From positions 1 through 21,148 of the forward strand of contig JAMQCK010000504.1 in the NCBI GenBank assembly GCA_024196135.1: a stretch of DNA of 21,148 nucleotides, in the 5' to 3' direction. Below the pieces are notes generated by a model. That model was given only the letters and a program-made list of their open reading frames with translations, was not told where the DNA came from and searched no databases. Shown here piece after piece: positions 1 through 10,059 of the stretch; within the stretch, counting starts at the first letter, position 1, and every line of letters begins with the position of its first letter. Position numbers and translations under genes: made by a program. Origin of the DNA: Pleurotus ostreatus/Saccharomyces cerevisiae fusant (lineage: Eukaryota; Opisthokonta).

Positions 1-435
1 GGGAGCTTCAACTCTTTATACCGCTTCGGTGGGATGTGGGTTGGGTCCGAAATTATCGGTTAGTCGGAAAGGGGTGGAAGAGCATTGACTCGGTGGGGCA
101 CGGGCTTGTAAAACGAGGTTCGAGGGCACGCGAGTCTATACCTCCATGAACCCACTCAGAGTCGGTAGATCTCCGCCGCCGGAGTCGAGCGCTTGCCACT
201 CGTCCTTGTACGTCCTTGTAAGACGCGCCACGTCGTTCCGACTGCTCAGATCAGCGCTCAAAGGGAGCACGAGTATGGGGCTCGTTTCCCTTTTCTTTTG
301 GAAGAACTGGCGCGTCCAGCTTGCCTGCCGTGTGATGGCTTCGAAAGTTCAACATCGTGCACGTGAAGGAACGTGACCGACGCCGTACCGGGCCGGCCAT
401 TCCGCGCGCTTCGCTCCTGCCTCCGTTCTGTCTTC
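1..435. other. Upstream region of the DUF218 gene
   Basis: No gene is supported here. The open frames on both strands are short, lack family motifs and do not join across splice sites. The interval presumably holds the promoter and 5' UTR of the DUF218 gene that starts at 436. It contains a perfect 10-bp tandem duplication at 201-220. Confidence 0.5.
201..220. repeat. 10-bp direct tandem duplication
   Basis: The word cgtccttgta occurs twice back to back. Two copies only, so this may be chance or a local slippage event in the upstream region of the DUF218 gene. Confidence 0.7.
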
Positions 436-1580
436 ATGCTTCCAATACCTGTAGGTGCCAACAGATCGCGGACGTTCCGGCGGTCTCGCAGCGCCCGCCA
501 GGAACTTCGGACATTCCTCCTTACTCGCTCCCGTTTAACGAACCTTGCCTTCATTTTGCTCAGCTGTCTTGCGGGCGTGTCACTCCTTCTCAATCTCCAG
601 CTCTACCTTACCTCGAACAAGGCCATCACCCCCCATGGCATCCTTGCGACTATCTCACGGCCAACTGCATACGAGGAGCTGGATCACCTCATAATGGTAC
701 CGGGACACTCGATATGGAAGGGCACCGATCCTGGTGAGCATGCGTTGTTGCCCACCTATGCACGCACTGAGCCGTCATACAGAACAACGATTCAGTGAAG
801 ATCAATGGGTGCTAGAACCGTATCAGAAAGGGGGAAAGCGATTGTCTGCGCTGATCAAGCACATAGAGATTGGGTGAGTCGCATGCGCAGGACATACGTC
901 CTTTGCTGATCGTATCTAGTGCGAAGCTGGCAGCGAAGAACGAGAAATCATTGCTAGTCTTCAGCGGTGGTCAGACGAGACCAACATCCACCACAACCGA
1001 AGCCGAAAGCTACCTCCGCTTGGCACAGGCCTCCAATGCCTTCGGCGTCCCTGCTTCCATGTACCCCTTCGCGCGCGCCACCACCGAGGACTACGCCCTC
1101 GACAGCTACCAAAACCTATTATTCTCCATCGCGAGGTTTCATGAATACACTGGACGCTACCCCGTGAAGATCACGGTCGTGGGATACGAGATGAAGCGCG
1201 CGAGATTCATCGAACTACACCGCCGAGCCATCCGCTGGCCGGAGGATAAGTTCGAGTACATCGGCGTGGATCCTGAGGGGGAGGAGAAAACCAATGCCGC
1301 CGAAGGAGAGGTATGTTTCGTATCGGCTTATGCGCTAGTTTCTGGGGGTCCTGACACCATGCAGAAACAGAACGGTTATCTACCATACACCACCGACACG
1401 TATGGGTGTCACTCAACATTGCTGGCAAAGCGCCGCCAACGCAATCAGTTTTTGCGGTTCCATTCATACTACACGTCTGCGCCGGAACTGGCACCATTGC
1501 TTAGCTGGTGTCCCTCCCTACATAGCGCTGGCTCTGGCCTGTATACGGGTGACTTACCCTGGGACTCTCTAGCACATTAG
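436..1580 (+). CDS. DUF218 (YdcF-like) domain membrane-anchored protein
   Basis: Model: exons 436-733, 801-873, 920-1310 and 1365-1580, giving 325 aa. Residues about 34-58 form one hydrophobic segment after a basic N-terminus, so the protein is probably a type II membrane protein. The DUF218 core follows: a strand ending in MVPGHSIWKG, then LLVFSGGQTR, a conserved EAESYL helix, ATTEDYALDSYQNLLFSI, and KITVVGYEMKRARFIELH. The C-terminal part YTTDTYGCHSTLLAKR fits the fungal branch of the family. The bacterial relatives YdcF and SanA are poorly understood; a phosphoesterase or nucleotide-binding role is only inferred. Intron 1 needs an AAG acceptor at 800 to keep the frame. Intron 2 (46 nt) has a good CTGAT branch site. 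Intron 3 (1311-1364) is 54 nt with no stop, so its retention would add 18 residues. The ATG at 436 is the first in frame. The gene is convergent with the DUF6533 gene downstream. Confidence 0.85.
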
Positions 1581-1984
1581 ACACAAGTGCTCCTCATGTA
1601 TTGTATCACTAATATATTCGTGTCGCGGTCTTCCTATTCCAGAATCTCAGAATCAGACTGAGAATAGCTGCGAGAGTTCACCCAGGCGCTTGTATGCGCG
1701 AACATTGTAGAAGTATCCACCGCTTACTTCTCTGTCTCAAGCCGAATGACCACAGGGCCTTGGGAATATCAGGCACGGCTACAAAGCTCTTTTCCCAGGA
1801 ATTGCCAAAGTGGGCAAGAAGCATGCACTTAAAGCCTTCCTTATGGGGATACGTGTGCCACTCACCAAGAGCGGAATTTCCGGGGAACCTTTCATCAAAC
1901 AGGGCGGCGCTCCAGGAAGAAAGGAGCGCAATCGTTTGTTGTGAAGTCTACACACTCTACCTAAGCGTAGGTGCACTATATATG
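1581..1984. other. Convergent 3' intergenic region
   Basis: The interval lies between two convergent stop codons, DUF218 (+) and DUF6533 (-). It presumably holds both 3' UTRs. A plus-strand open frame at 1694-2011 and a minus-strand one at 1779-1988 show no domain, no coding-like composition and no splice continuity, so neither is called. Confidence 0.5.
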
Positions 1985-3918
1985 TCATATGTAGTCCGAC
2001 TGCTGCATTGACCGGCGACCGGCGCGAGAATAGTCCTCGAGAGCATAGACAGCGGGCCGATGCTCGATTCGGACCGTCCTCTCAATGTGGACCTCAACGT
2101 CCACTTGATCGGGCATCTCTAAATCGTTGCTGTGCCCTTTGTACATGGCGTCGTCTTCGGGTACAGCGCTGAGTTCGAGGGCGGTATGTCGCTTCTGAGA
2201 TTGCAGCGAGCGGAGGGCGTGCGTCCTATCCTGCATCGAATCTAACGGCCGGGTGAAGGTGATGCTCGCAGCTGGCCCGGGCCATGTGTCCTCGGAGGGT
2301 GTGCGTCCAGGTGATTCTGAAAGATTCGTCATCCCTAGTTCTAGTTGCACTGGTCGACGAACGGTGTACCGTGTAGATGCAAAAGCAGCTTCATCGACAT
2401 AATCCAATTGAGTGCATAGCCTAACGAGCTCCTAAGCGCGTGATAAGGACGTGTCTGGCATTGGGGCCGGGCAGCACTCACCCGGCGGTCTAGTGGGCGT
2501 TAGCTAACCCATTAGATACAGCGCGAATATCTACATACCTGAATCAATTCGTCCGTGCGGTAGAAGATCAGATTTAGGATGTTTACGCCTGCGGGCGGTT
2601 GTAACTTGAGTGACTGCGCTTGGAAGACGGTGAATGCACGAACCTGTCAGGACAACGAAATAGCTCATGCCGTCGTAAACCATCCTGTACACCCACGCAG
2701 CTTAGGATTCGGTAGAAGATATGCGAAGGTCATACATACATCGTGAATAAGCGTGACATGCTACTGAGCAGCGTTATCAGTATCGTGGATGCACCGAGGT
2801 CGTCAGAATACTCACCGAGTCTTGCCCGCCTTCAATGCGCGATATTGAAGGAGGAACCACATACAGATAGCCGTCGTGCTGAGATCGTAGATCATGGCTA
2901 GAGCGTAGTAGACCCAGGCGCCGAACACCCTGCGGTCGCTAACCGCACGGCAACTAGAAGGAAGTACCGTAAGAAGACGATCAGTGCGTACCTACTAGAA
3001 AGTTGTCCTTACTTGCCCTAGACGTGCGAAATCATTTCGTCAGCAAGAAGGCGCAGTCAAGGGACGCCCGGCGTACGTGTTCCAGGTCCAGTTCCGCTGC
3101 TACCGCGTTAACCTAGCCTCTGATAGGATGGAGGAGATCTTACGTGTCCGGTGGTGAAGAGTAGCGACCCACTCCAACTGTGAGATTGTGAGCGGCCATA
3201 ACGATCTATGAAGTAGGCAAAACCCACTGTACAAGCCGCCGTATACAACAGGGCCAATAGACTTGACGTGAGGCGGGATCGTCTCGATAAATTATACGCA
3301 CTATGAAGGGTTAGTGGTAAGATGGACGACGCCTGCATCCGCACTTGCCGGAGACCCAGGATAGCCTGGGCGACCATCGCTTGGATCACTAACGCGACGC
3401 GAGCGGTAAGCCGACAGTCTGAAGCGGGAATTTGCCGGCGCGTACCCTTAAAGATCGGAGGGAGCAGGTAGAACTGGTCACAGCTCTTCACGGTGAAGTA
3501 CGGATAGAAGAAGCCAACATTGGACACGGTGAGCACGCATATGCTCGTTATGCTGGGTGAGGGGTAAAGAAATCTGTCAGAATATAGGTTGCGAGATGCA
3601 TTTCGGCGCTCACTTGATGAGTATGAAAAGGATTGCGGAAACGCTTATCACCGCAGTGAGCGCACGTCCAGGAAACAGCAGCGGTTGTGTACTCACGACA
3701 AGCCGCGCGAGTCACGAACTAGTCTCCATCCTCTCGGGAGCACCTCGGCGAAGCTTCACAAAGTGCAGTCAGTATGGACCAGGGATGGACGAACGGACGG
3801 CCGGGACGTGGGAAGCAGTCGGCGCAAGCCCCACAAAAGACACATGGACGCACTGAAAGATGGCGATGGACAACGATGCCACTCTCAAATTCGCCGCGAT
3901 CGTGAAAGCATCGGCCAT
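1985..3918 (-). CDS. DUF6533-family multi-pass membrane protein
   Basis: Minus-strand model, exons 3918-3854, 3753-3697, 3643-3614, 3573-3446, 3388-3349, 3300-3144, 3096-3077, 2953-2816, 2763-2740, 2684-2644, 2588-2539, 2489-2482, 2431-2370 and 2316-1985, giving 383 aa. All phases close. The protein reads as repeated hydrophobic segments with family landmarks: LRVASLSIAIF near the N-terminus, a SCDQFYLLPPIFK stretch leading into MVAQAILGLRAYNLSRR, then DRRVFGAWVYYALAMIYDL, MMVYDGMSYFVVLTG, NLIFYRTDELIQ and SSLGYALNWIMS. A hydrophilic tail of about 110 residues ends it and contains VDVEVHIERTVRIEH. The family is large in agaricomycetes and its function is unknown; a seven-helix receptor-like topology is inferred. 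The intron after 3349 begins with GC (GGCAAGT context). The 8-nt exon at 2489-2482 is the least certain piece, but it exactly restores the conserved SSLGYA frame. Confidence 0.84.
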
Positions 3919-5487
3919 CGGCCTGCCCCTCAGCGCCTTCTTGCAGCGCACTCGCGGAGATTTAGACGATGGTGGTAGCTACAAAGCTGCTTGAAGCCGC
4001 CAGATACGCCACCATCGTCACTTTGCCCCCGCCGGCACCTCATCCCGATGAGCAATGGCAGCTTGGCGAAGAAATTTGGCTGAAACGGCCGTCGGCATCC
4101 CGGCGTAGTAAGGTGACCCATATGGAAGAGATCGACTCAATGGACGTCAGGAGATGATGGGGAGGGGTGACCTGCGGTGATTCAAAATGCAGACGCATGC
4201 GCGCGCCAATGGTATGAAACTGACCAAGCCGACGTTGTACGAGTCATGACGCTGGGTCCTTCAAGCGACAGGAAGGCGTCGGAAACACCCCGAGAGTTGC
4301 CCGCAGCGTCCTCGAGCGCGCGCCTAACGCCGTTTGACGACAACCACCCTCGTGATTGGCACTGGCATCCAAACAGAGGGTGATAAATAGTGACTGTAGC
4401 TAAGGGGTACTGCCCTGGCGTATGGTCAGCGTGATTGACTGGACATAAAGGAGAATGATTTCTTGGTACCTTTGCATTCCCCGGAAACCCCTGGTTAATC
4501 TGACTCTCGCCTATGTGCGGCTGAAGTTGGAGTGGTCCTGCAGGCTGCAGCGCGATGGTCAATTCATGACTATCTTGGCCACTGTGGGCTCTTTCAGGCT
4601 TGATTTGTACGTCTATAAGTTGTAACTTGCCTGGCATAAGCCGCACAAGGCCAAATCAACGGAGTGAAAGAGCATGACGATGGATGCCACAAGCCACCGA
4701 TGACCTCTGCTGTAATCCACTACAGCACCGGTGCCGTCACTATGAGGCCTGGCCATTTGTGATGCCGCCAGGTTATGGATACCGATGGCGAGTCCATCGC
4801 GCGCGCGCCCATGCGTGCACCTGCAGCTATAGATCCTTGATAAGGTGAGACGGAGATGACAGAAGCGTTCCTGCTGGCAAGCAACCCACGTCAGCGAGAC
4901 ACCCGCGAAGATTCATGTTCAACTTGCGGCCACATGGCCACACATGGACGTCAGTAGTGAATTGACATCATGACGGAAAGGTCTGAAAAGGTTAACCGTG
5001 GGCAGGTCTTCCCCAACGCCATGGGGGTACGCGAGCCGCACGCGACCGGCTCGTGGCACAGATGGGAAGATCGACGGCCTTCTTTCGACCCATCTTCCGA
5101 ACAAAGGCAAGGGGAACGACAAGAATGTATTATTGCCCGAGGAGCGTGTATCGATGTGTGGCACTAGACCTACGTGTCGTATGGTAGTTCTCGACCACCC
5201 GTCCGCAGTAGATTATCGATAGCAAGCACAGAGCGACGTGTTTACAGTAAGTAAGTATATCAAGCGGAGATCTAGCTGGCTACAGGTGATTACAGCAAAT
5301 AGAATCAACGTGTAGGGGTCAAGGAAGGAAGCGCCCTATCAAAAGGCGCGCGCAGAACAGTGGGACGAGTCCGGAGCTTGCAATAATTAAGGTAAATGCG
5401 GGGGTAGTGTACAACATGTTCGACTTGAATAATGCAGGGAGAGCATTACGACGAGAGGAAGCGCGTCATCGTGCGATTATACGCGCA
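3919..5487. other. Intergenic region with no supported gene
   Basis: About 1.6 kb between the start of the DUF6533 gene and the 3' end of the Zn2Cys6 gene, both on the minus strand. The longest open frame is minus 4182-4646. It has mixed composition, no domain and no splice partners. The plus frames at 3969-4157 and 4998-5222 likewise show nothing recognisable. No tRNA, repeat array or transposon end was seen. It probably holds the promoter of the DUF6533 gene near 3919. Confidence 0.5.
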
Positions 5488-6890
5488 CTAGCGCGCAACT
5501 ACTGCAGGGTAATGAGCGCGAGTTAAAGCGGAGGCGGTGTTGTAACTCACAAGCGTGATGAAGTTCGACAAGATTTGACCAAGTAAGGACGCGGATGTCG
5601 CGTTGATCACCAATTAAGTTAATGCTGCTGTTGGTCATGCCAAGGTCGACGGCCATTCGCATAGCCATGTCATAGTGCATACGAGCATCTGTCATCACGT
5701 CAGTCGACTCGTTACCGCGCGCTGTCGGGATCAGAATGAACCTTCTTCTTTCTTCAAGCGCTGCTCGGCCCAAGCGAGAAGAATAAGAGTATGAAGCATA
5801 GGCATCGTGGCCGCAGGACGTCTGCCGAGCATATTCTAACAAGCGCGTGAGCAAGTACGCCCATGCAATAGCGAGGCGAATACGGACCTTAGCATTCTCA
5901 GCATACACCTCGCCGACGGACTCGATGGTACGGCCGTATGTGAGATCGGCGCGCGTACTGTGCCTAAAACAGGGAGTTGTGAACATTCGACACAGGTACC
6001 AGACTGGCGCGACACGTACTTGCATGCGAGGGCAGCTATACAGCTAGCGAACGGAGCAGGAAGAGTACCGCTCCAGACCTGCTTCCAGATGTCGTTGGAA
6101 TTCACGAACTGGAATTGGTGGACGTGATTTCGTATGAAGGCTTCCGTGAACTCGGTGATCAGGGTGCGGTTGGGATAGTTCTGGTTGTCCTGGTCGAATA
6201 GACTGATTGGCTGACGCTGCGGAACGACGGGGGCTGGTGTGGGAGCGACGTAGTTGTATCCCCCTTGTACCTGATTCGGATACGAGGGGGTGATCGGGGA
6301 CGTTGAATGTCTGGAAGAGGGTCAAAAAGACGTCGCAGAGGCCGCTAAGCGCCGCACCTATGTCCTGCCTGATAGGTGCTGGGATATGGCTGGAAGCGCG
6401 GACTTGAAGATTCGGCTGCGACTGCGCCGCTTGGCTTGGGGGAATGGGTGGCGCGCGAGCTGCTCCCAGCGTATGTCTGAGGTCCGGATATGGAGAAGGC
6501 ATCCATGGAAGAGCCATTTTCCGCAGCGCTGTTGCACGGTTAGCGAACACGTCGAGGACAGGGATAGGGGCGCACCGTTCTTCGATGGGATTGAACGCTG
6601 TTCCAACATTCGGACCCGCGATCGCCCTGCTACGCTCCGCAAAATAGCGCTCGCGATCCTTGAACTTGCAGGGGATCTTCGCCGCCTTACAGGCATCGCA
6701 TTTCGAGTCGGGATGAGGTTGGAGGCATTTTATCTTTTTAAGGCGACTGGGAGGCGCGATGAGAGCTGAGGACAAAGAGAGAGAGGATGGTGACGTGCCA
6801 GTTGTCGCAAGATGTGACCAGGCGTGGGCGCTTCTTGTGCCCCGTTGTGGTCTGGGGGGACTCGATGATGAACTGGAAAGCGTCTTCCAT
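5488..6890 (-). CDS. Zn2Cys6 fungal-type transcription factor with MHR-like region
   Basis: Minus-strand model, exons 6890-6799, 6746-6576, 6528-6358, 6310-6020, 5963-5888, 5835-5742, 5688-5551 and 5501-5488, giving 348 aa. The zinc cluster has cysteines at residues 28, 31, 38, 47, 50 and 57 (spacing 2-6-8-2-6) with the basic run RLKKIK. It is followed by KFKDRERYFAERSRAIAGPN, typical of a basidiomycete subfamily. A Ser/Pro-rich linker follows, then a middle-homology-type helical region: SLFDQDNQNYPNRTLI, VYAENAK, MLHTLILLAWAEQR and MAMRMAVDLGMT. The protein should bind DNA in the nucleus; its target is unknown. Intron 1 (6798-6747) divides the second Cys codon. Keeping that Cys requires a GC donor (TG then GCACGT). 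Introns 2 and 3 are each 47 nt and bring the linker into one frame. Without splicing exon 8, the protein would end slightly further on, near 5477. Confidence 0.88.
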
Positions 6891-7958
6891 GGGGAAAGCG
6901 GACGAGAGGGACAAACGAGCGCCGGACCTAAATAGTCAGCTACCATGCGACCGTCACGGGGGTAACGGAAGAGCGACCCCCGCCGAAAATTCCACATGCA
7001 CTTATCAACCACAAATTGCTATTTTCGTTTCCCGATCCGTTTCAGAAACCGCTGAGCGGCTGTGGGCCAGGGCTACCCTCCGTCGTCGCAGCCAGGGATC
7101 TCAGACGTCGCCCCATGTTTTCATTTCAACAATTCCCCTGGTCAATCTTTCCATGACAAGCGCGGAGTCACCCGCTTTGCGCCAGACGTACGATCTCCGC
7201 AAAAGACGGCGGACGAGGTTGAGAGAGTCGAGGGCGAGATCGTTTGGGCTCCATACGGCGTCCACTACCCGCGCATGGTCCAGCGCCAGCTCTTTGTACA
7301 CGCTATGCCGAACTCTCTCTACTTCATCACCAACAGATCTCTCAGCGCCTAATCTCCACCGCTATGATTAGCAGCCATGAACTTCAGAAGTTCCCAGGTC
7401 ACCCATGTGGCTTCCGCGGTAGGACCCACAACGGCAAGGTGTGGTGTACCTAGGGTTCATCGTCGTGTGGTCCCGAAACGGACGAGACGAGTCTATAGGT
7501 AAATTCACTGCGCAGACAGCCCCATCTGCCAGTTCGTTTGTGGAAACCCGGTGGCAACGAAACGCGGATGTGCGCCCACTGTGCCGAGCCAAAGGCAAGT
7601 CGAACGCTCCGTTCCGGACGGTAATCGTCCGCACAGGGCCACATACTCAGTGACCTGAGACAGTGACCCTGAAGCCTGAGGCGGCGCAGGAGCCTTCCCA
7701 GGGAAATCCCGGCTGCCAGGCCCTCACCCGCCCATACGGTCAAGTATGACAACTATACAGCTCAGTCAGTCAATCAGTCATCCGTTTCCGAGTAGTCCGT
7801 TCAGCCGGAGGTATCAGAAGAATTACCATGTACCAAAATCACTCGCAACTCCGACTCCGAGGTCACTTGGGGGTGGTGAGGGTGTCGGTCCACGAATAAT
7901 AGACATAGCAGCAAGTCCTTGTATTCCCTGTCCGAAATACAGAGCGCGGGCGTCGATA
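6891..7958. other. Region between the Zn2Cys6 and transporter genes
   Basis: The region holds the promoter side of the Zn2Cys6 gene (starts at 6890, minus) and the 3' flank of the transporter (stops at 7959, minus). Apart from the weak minus-strand open segment at 7101-7361, nothing codes convincingly. A short cagt/caat-like microrepeat lies near 7762-7780. Plus-strand frames such as 7062-7352 and 6787-7371 overlap the promoter or the minus segment and show no domains. Confidence 0.4.
7101..7361 (-). other. Possible coding segment, unidentified
   Basis: A stop-free minus-strand segment ends in TGA at 7103-7101 and reads through VERVRHSVYKELALDHARVV and LDSLNLVRRLLRRSYVW. It is rich in C or G at the third codon position and has a regular charged/leucine pattern like an alpha-helical protein. 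A possible 5' exon ends in LAVVGPTAEATW near 7390, but the connecting intron would be only about 41 nt, and no start codon was found. It could be an exon of a small unknown gene, a decayed gene, or chance. No function is proposed. Confidence 0.2.
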
Positions 7959-10059
7959 TCATGGCCGCGAGTTCCAGGCTCGAGCCGCATCCATAGATTC
8001 GCGCCTCGCGTCGTCCATCAGCAACGCATCTACCCCATGTTTCGTCCCCCATCGTTCTTGGCTGCCGCCCTCCTGCGAGGCCTTGCGGCGTTGGACATCG
8101 TCGTCGTCCAAGCCTGCGGAGAACAGCACCTGGCTCGAGGTCCGCGGCTGCGCTCCCGTCTTAGAACATTAACGAATTTGCCTGTTAAGACCGCTTACGC
8201 ACCTCATCGCCTTCACCAACCGACGAGGTCAAGCGCACAGTTTCATCGTACGTCGCGCCGAGCGCCTCGTCATCCGTGCTCAGTGGATTTCCATGCGGGT
8301 CAAGTGGCACCGGCGACTCGATGCTCTTACGGTACTTGTGGTACGTATACAGCACGATCCCTGAGCACGATGCTTCAGCGCCCGCAAGCGTCAGGAGAAT
8401 TGAACTTCGCTTACCGGAGACGGTAATGGCTACACCGGTGATGTTCAATGGTGTGAGCTCGTCGCCAAAAAACCACGCAGATATTGTAATGGTGGTGACC
8501 TCCTTTGCTATGCCTGCGATCGACATCGGGACGACACCCGCGCGTTGGAGGATGCTGTGAAAATGTCTCAACACTGCTGGCGCAACATAGACACTGCAGA
8601 AAGAGTGGAGAGGCGCTAAGCGATAGCACAGGACTCACTAAAATTCCGATAGCACCATGAAAAAGGCGAGGACCCCCGGGGCGGTCAAAAAGAATATTGT
8701 CTTCATGGACGCCCCGAAGGACTCGAAGAATTCGCTCTGGAGAAGCGATAACCAGCTATCCATGATCAAGCTGATCACGCCGAGCGTGACAGCCATCGCA
8801 GGCGCTAGCCAGAATAGCGTCGCCGCGGGGTTATCCATTCCCATGTCCTTCTTCTTCAGCAGGAGCTGAGTAAGGCTCCACCGCAGACCACCCAGAGCGC
8901 TCGCGCTCAGCACGAGTAAGAAGCCGCCAAATACGAAGTGCGTCTCCGTGGCCACCATAAGCAGCACGCCGGCGAAGATGAGGAAGATGACGCCTATCAG
9001 TCGGAGCGAGAACACCTCAAGGCGGAATATGAAAGCGAAGAGGAGGACAAAAATGAGCGACGAAGACTTGCACATCGCTGGCGGCACGCGAGAGAAGCGG
9101 GTGGTACGTCAGTAAAACACAGCAGCCGCGGGGGAGAGTGGCGCGTGCCGCACGTACTGTAGAAGCTCAGCGAGATCGTCTTCAGCGAAAGGTTCGATAG
9201 ACCGATGTCCAGGCCGGTGGCCATCGCAGTCGGAACGGCCTTCGTCCTGACAAAGATGGTGAGTATACAAGCATGACGGGAACCGGCGCCTCAAAATGGG
9301 CTAAGGGGGATCATCTAGGCGCCAACAAAGTTGCGGGCAGAAGCCCAAAAGAGGGCATGAGGTCTCCCTCATGCCCTCCGTCCGTGTTATGAGCAGCGCC
9401 ACGGGGGAGCGGCGTCTGCATGATGCACGCTCAAAGTCACCAGAAGAGCGCAGATGACAGGCGCACAGTAGAAGATGGTATGGCGATATGGGCGACGCAT
9501 CCCGCCGGCCCTCCGTCCCATCAATAGCTTGACTAGTTCAAGAGAGCGCACGGTGTTTCATGCGCAAACCGGGGGTCGACACGCGCCAAAAAGCAGTAGA
9601 CACTCACCCGTAATCCGTACGGCTCGGACTATTCGCCGGCCGGAAGTGCTGGGGCCAAGCGTAGCGCAGAACTGCAGCGAGGAGAAATTGTACTAGCATA
9701 TGGAACGTCGTGACGAGGAGAGGGTAGGGAAAGTGGAAGTGGTCGTCCGAGAACATCCATTTGTTGTAGACCGACAATATTATGGCAAAGAAGAACCTAA
9801 TATGAAGGGTTTCCCTCCTCAGTAACAACCTTTCGACGCGTACGACTATAATGGGAAGGGGGCAAAGCGCGACTTACCACGACGCGATGAACAATAAATT
9901 AGTAGCAGCATGTCGCCACCATAGGCGTTTCCTTTCTTCTGGAGTAGCGAGGTGGACTTCCCCGAGTTCTGCATCCAGGTCTAGAGTGTCTTCGTGCGCT
10001 CTGGAGTCTGCGCCGTCTAGCGAATCCGTCGGTCGCGCATATCCCTGGTTGGCTGGCAT
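7959..10059 (-). CDS. SLC35C2/YMD8-like nucleotide-sugar or triose-phosphate-type transporter
   Basis: Minus-strand model, exons 10059-9878, 9796-9608, 9246-9158, 9077-8639, 8554-8415, 8360-8203 and 8147-7959, giving 461 aa. An acidic cytosolic N-terminus is followed by about ten hydrophobic helices. Family landmarks are FFFAIILSVYNKWMF (start of the DMT/TPT fold), LDIGLSNLSLKTISLSFY, MCKSSSLIFVLLFAF, GGLRWSLTQLLLKK, and RAGVVPMSIAGIAKEVTT followed by ISAWFFGDELTPLNITG. The KYRKSIESPVPLDPHGNP stretch begins a long acidic cytosolic tail. Relatives are Golgi or early secretory pathway antiporters of the drug/metabolite superfamily; the substrate is not predictable here. Intron 2 (9607-9247) is 361 nt, much longer than its neighbours, and contains a hairpin. 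Intron 4 has two in-frame acceptors; the one at 8555 fits the family. Intron 5 (54 nt) has no stop. The last exon was chosen because PRTSSQVLFSAG resembles family tails. Confidence 0.88.
9351..9378. repeat. Perfect 12-bp inverted repeat (hairpin) inside an intron
   Basis: GAGGGCATGAGG at 9351-9362 and its exact reverse complement at 9367-9378 are separated by 4 nt. It lies in the unusually long second intron of the transporter gene. In RNA it would form a stable stem with a 4-nt loop. It could shorten the effective branch-site distance, be a transposon-footprint relic, or be unrelated to splicing. Confidence 0.8.

Noticed and set aside
4182..4646. 154-aa minus-strand open frame
   Set aside because: Mixed composition, no domain, no splice partners and no biased third positions. 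Treated as chance.
6311..6529. Apparent frameshift in the Zn2Cys6 gene, suggesting a pseudogene
   Set aside because: Two 47-nt introns with good donors, branch sites and acceptors (6575-6529 and 6357-6311) bring all coding text into one frame, so the gene is intact.
7762..7780. Short cagt/caat-type repeat, considered as a CRISPR-like or satellite array
   Set aside because: Only about four irregular copies of 4 bp with no spacers; an ordinary microsatellite-like run.
8997..9294. Minus open frames overlapping the third transporter exon
   Set aside because: They are alternative frames or unspliced read-through of the transporter gene, whose conserved motifs fix the correct frame.
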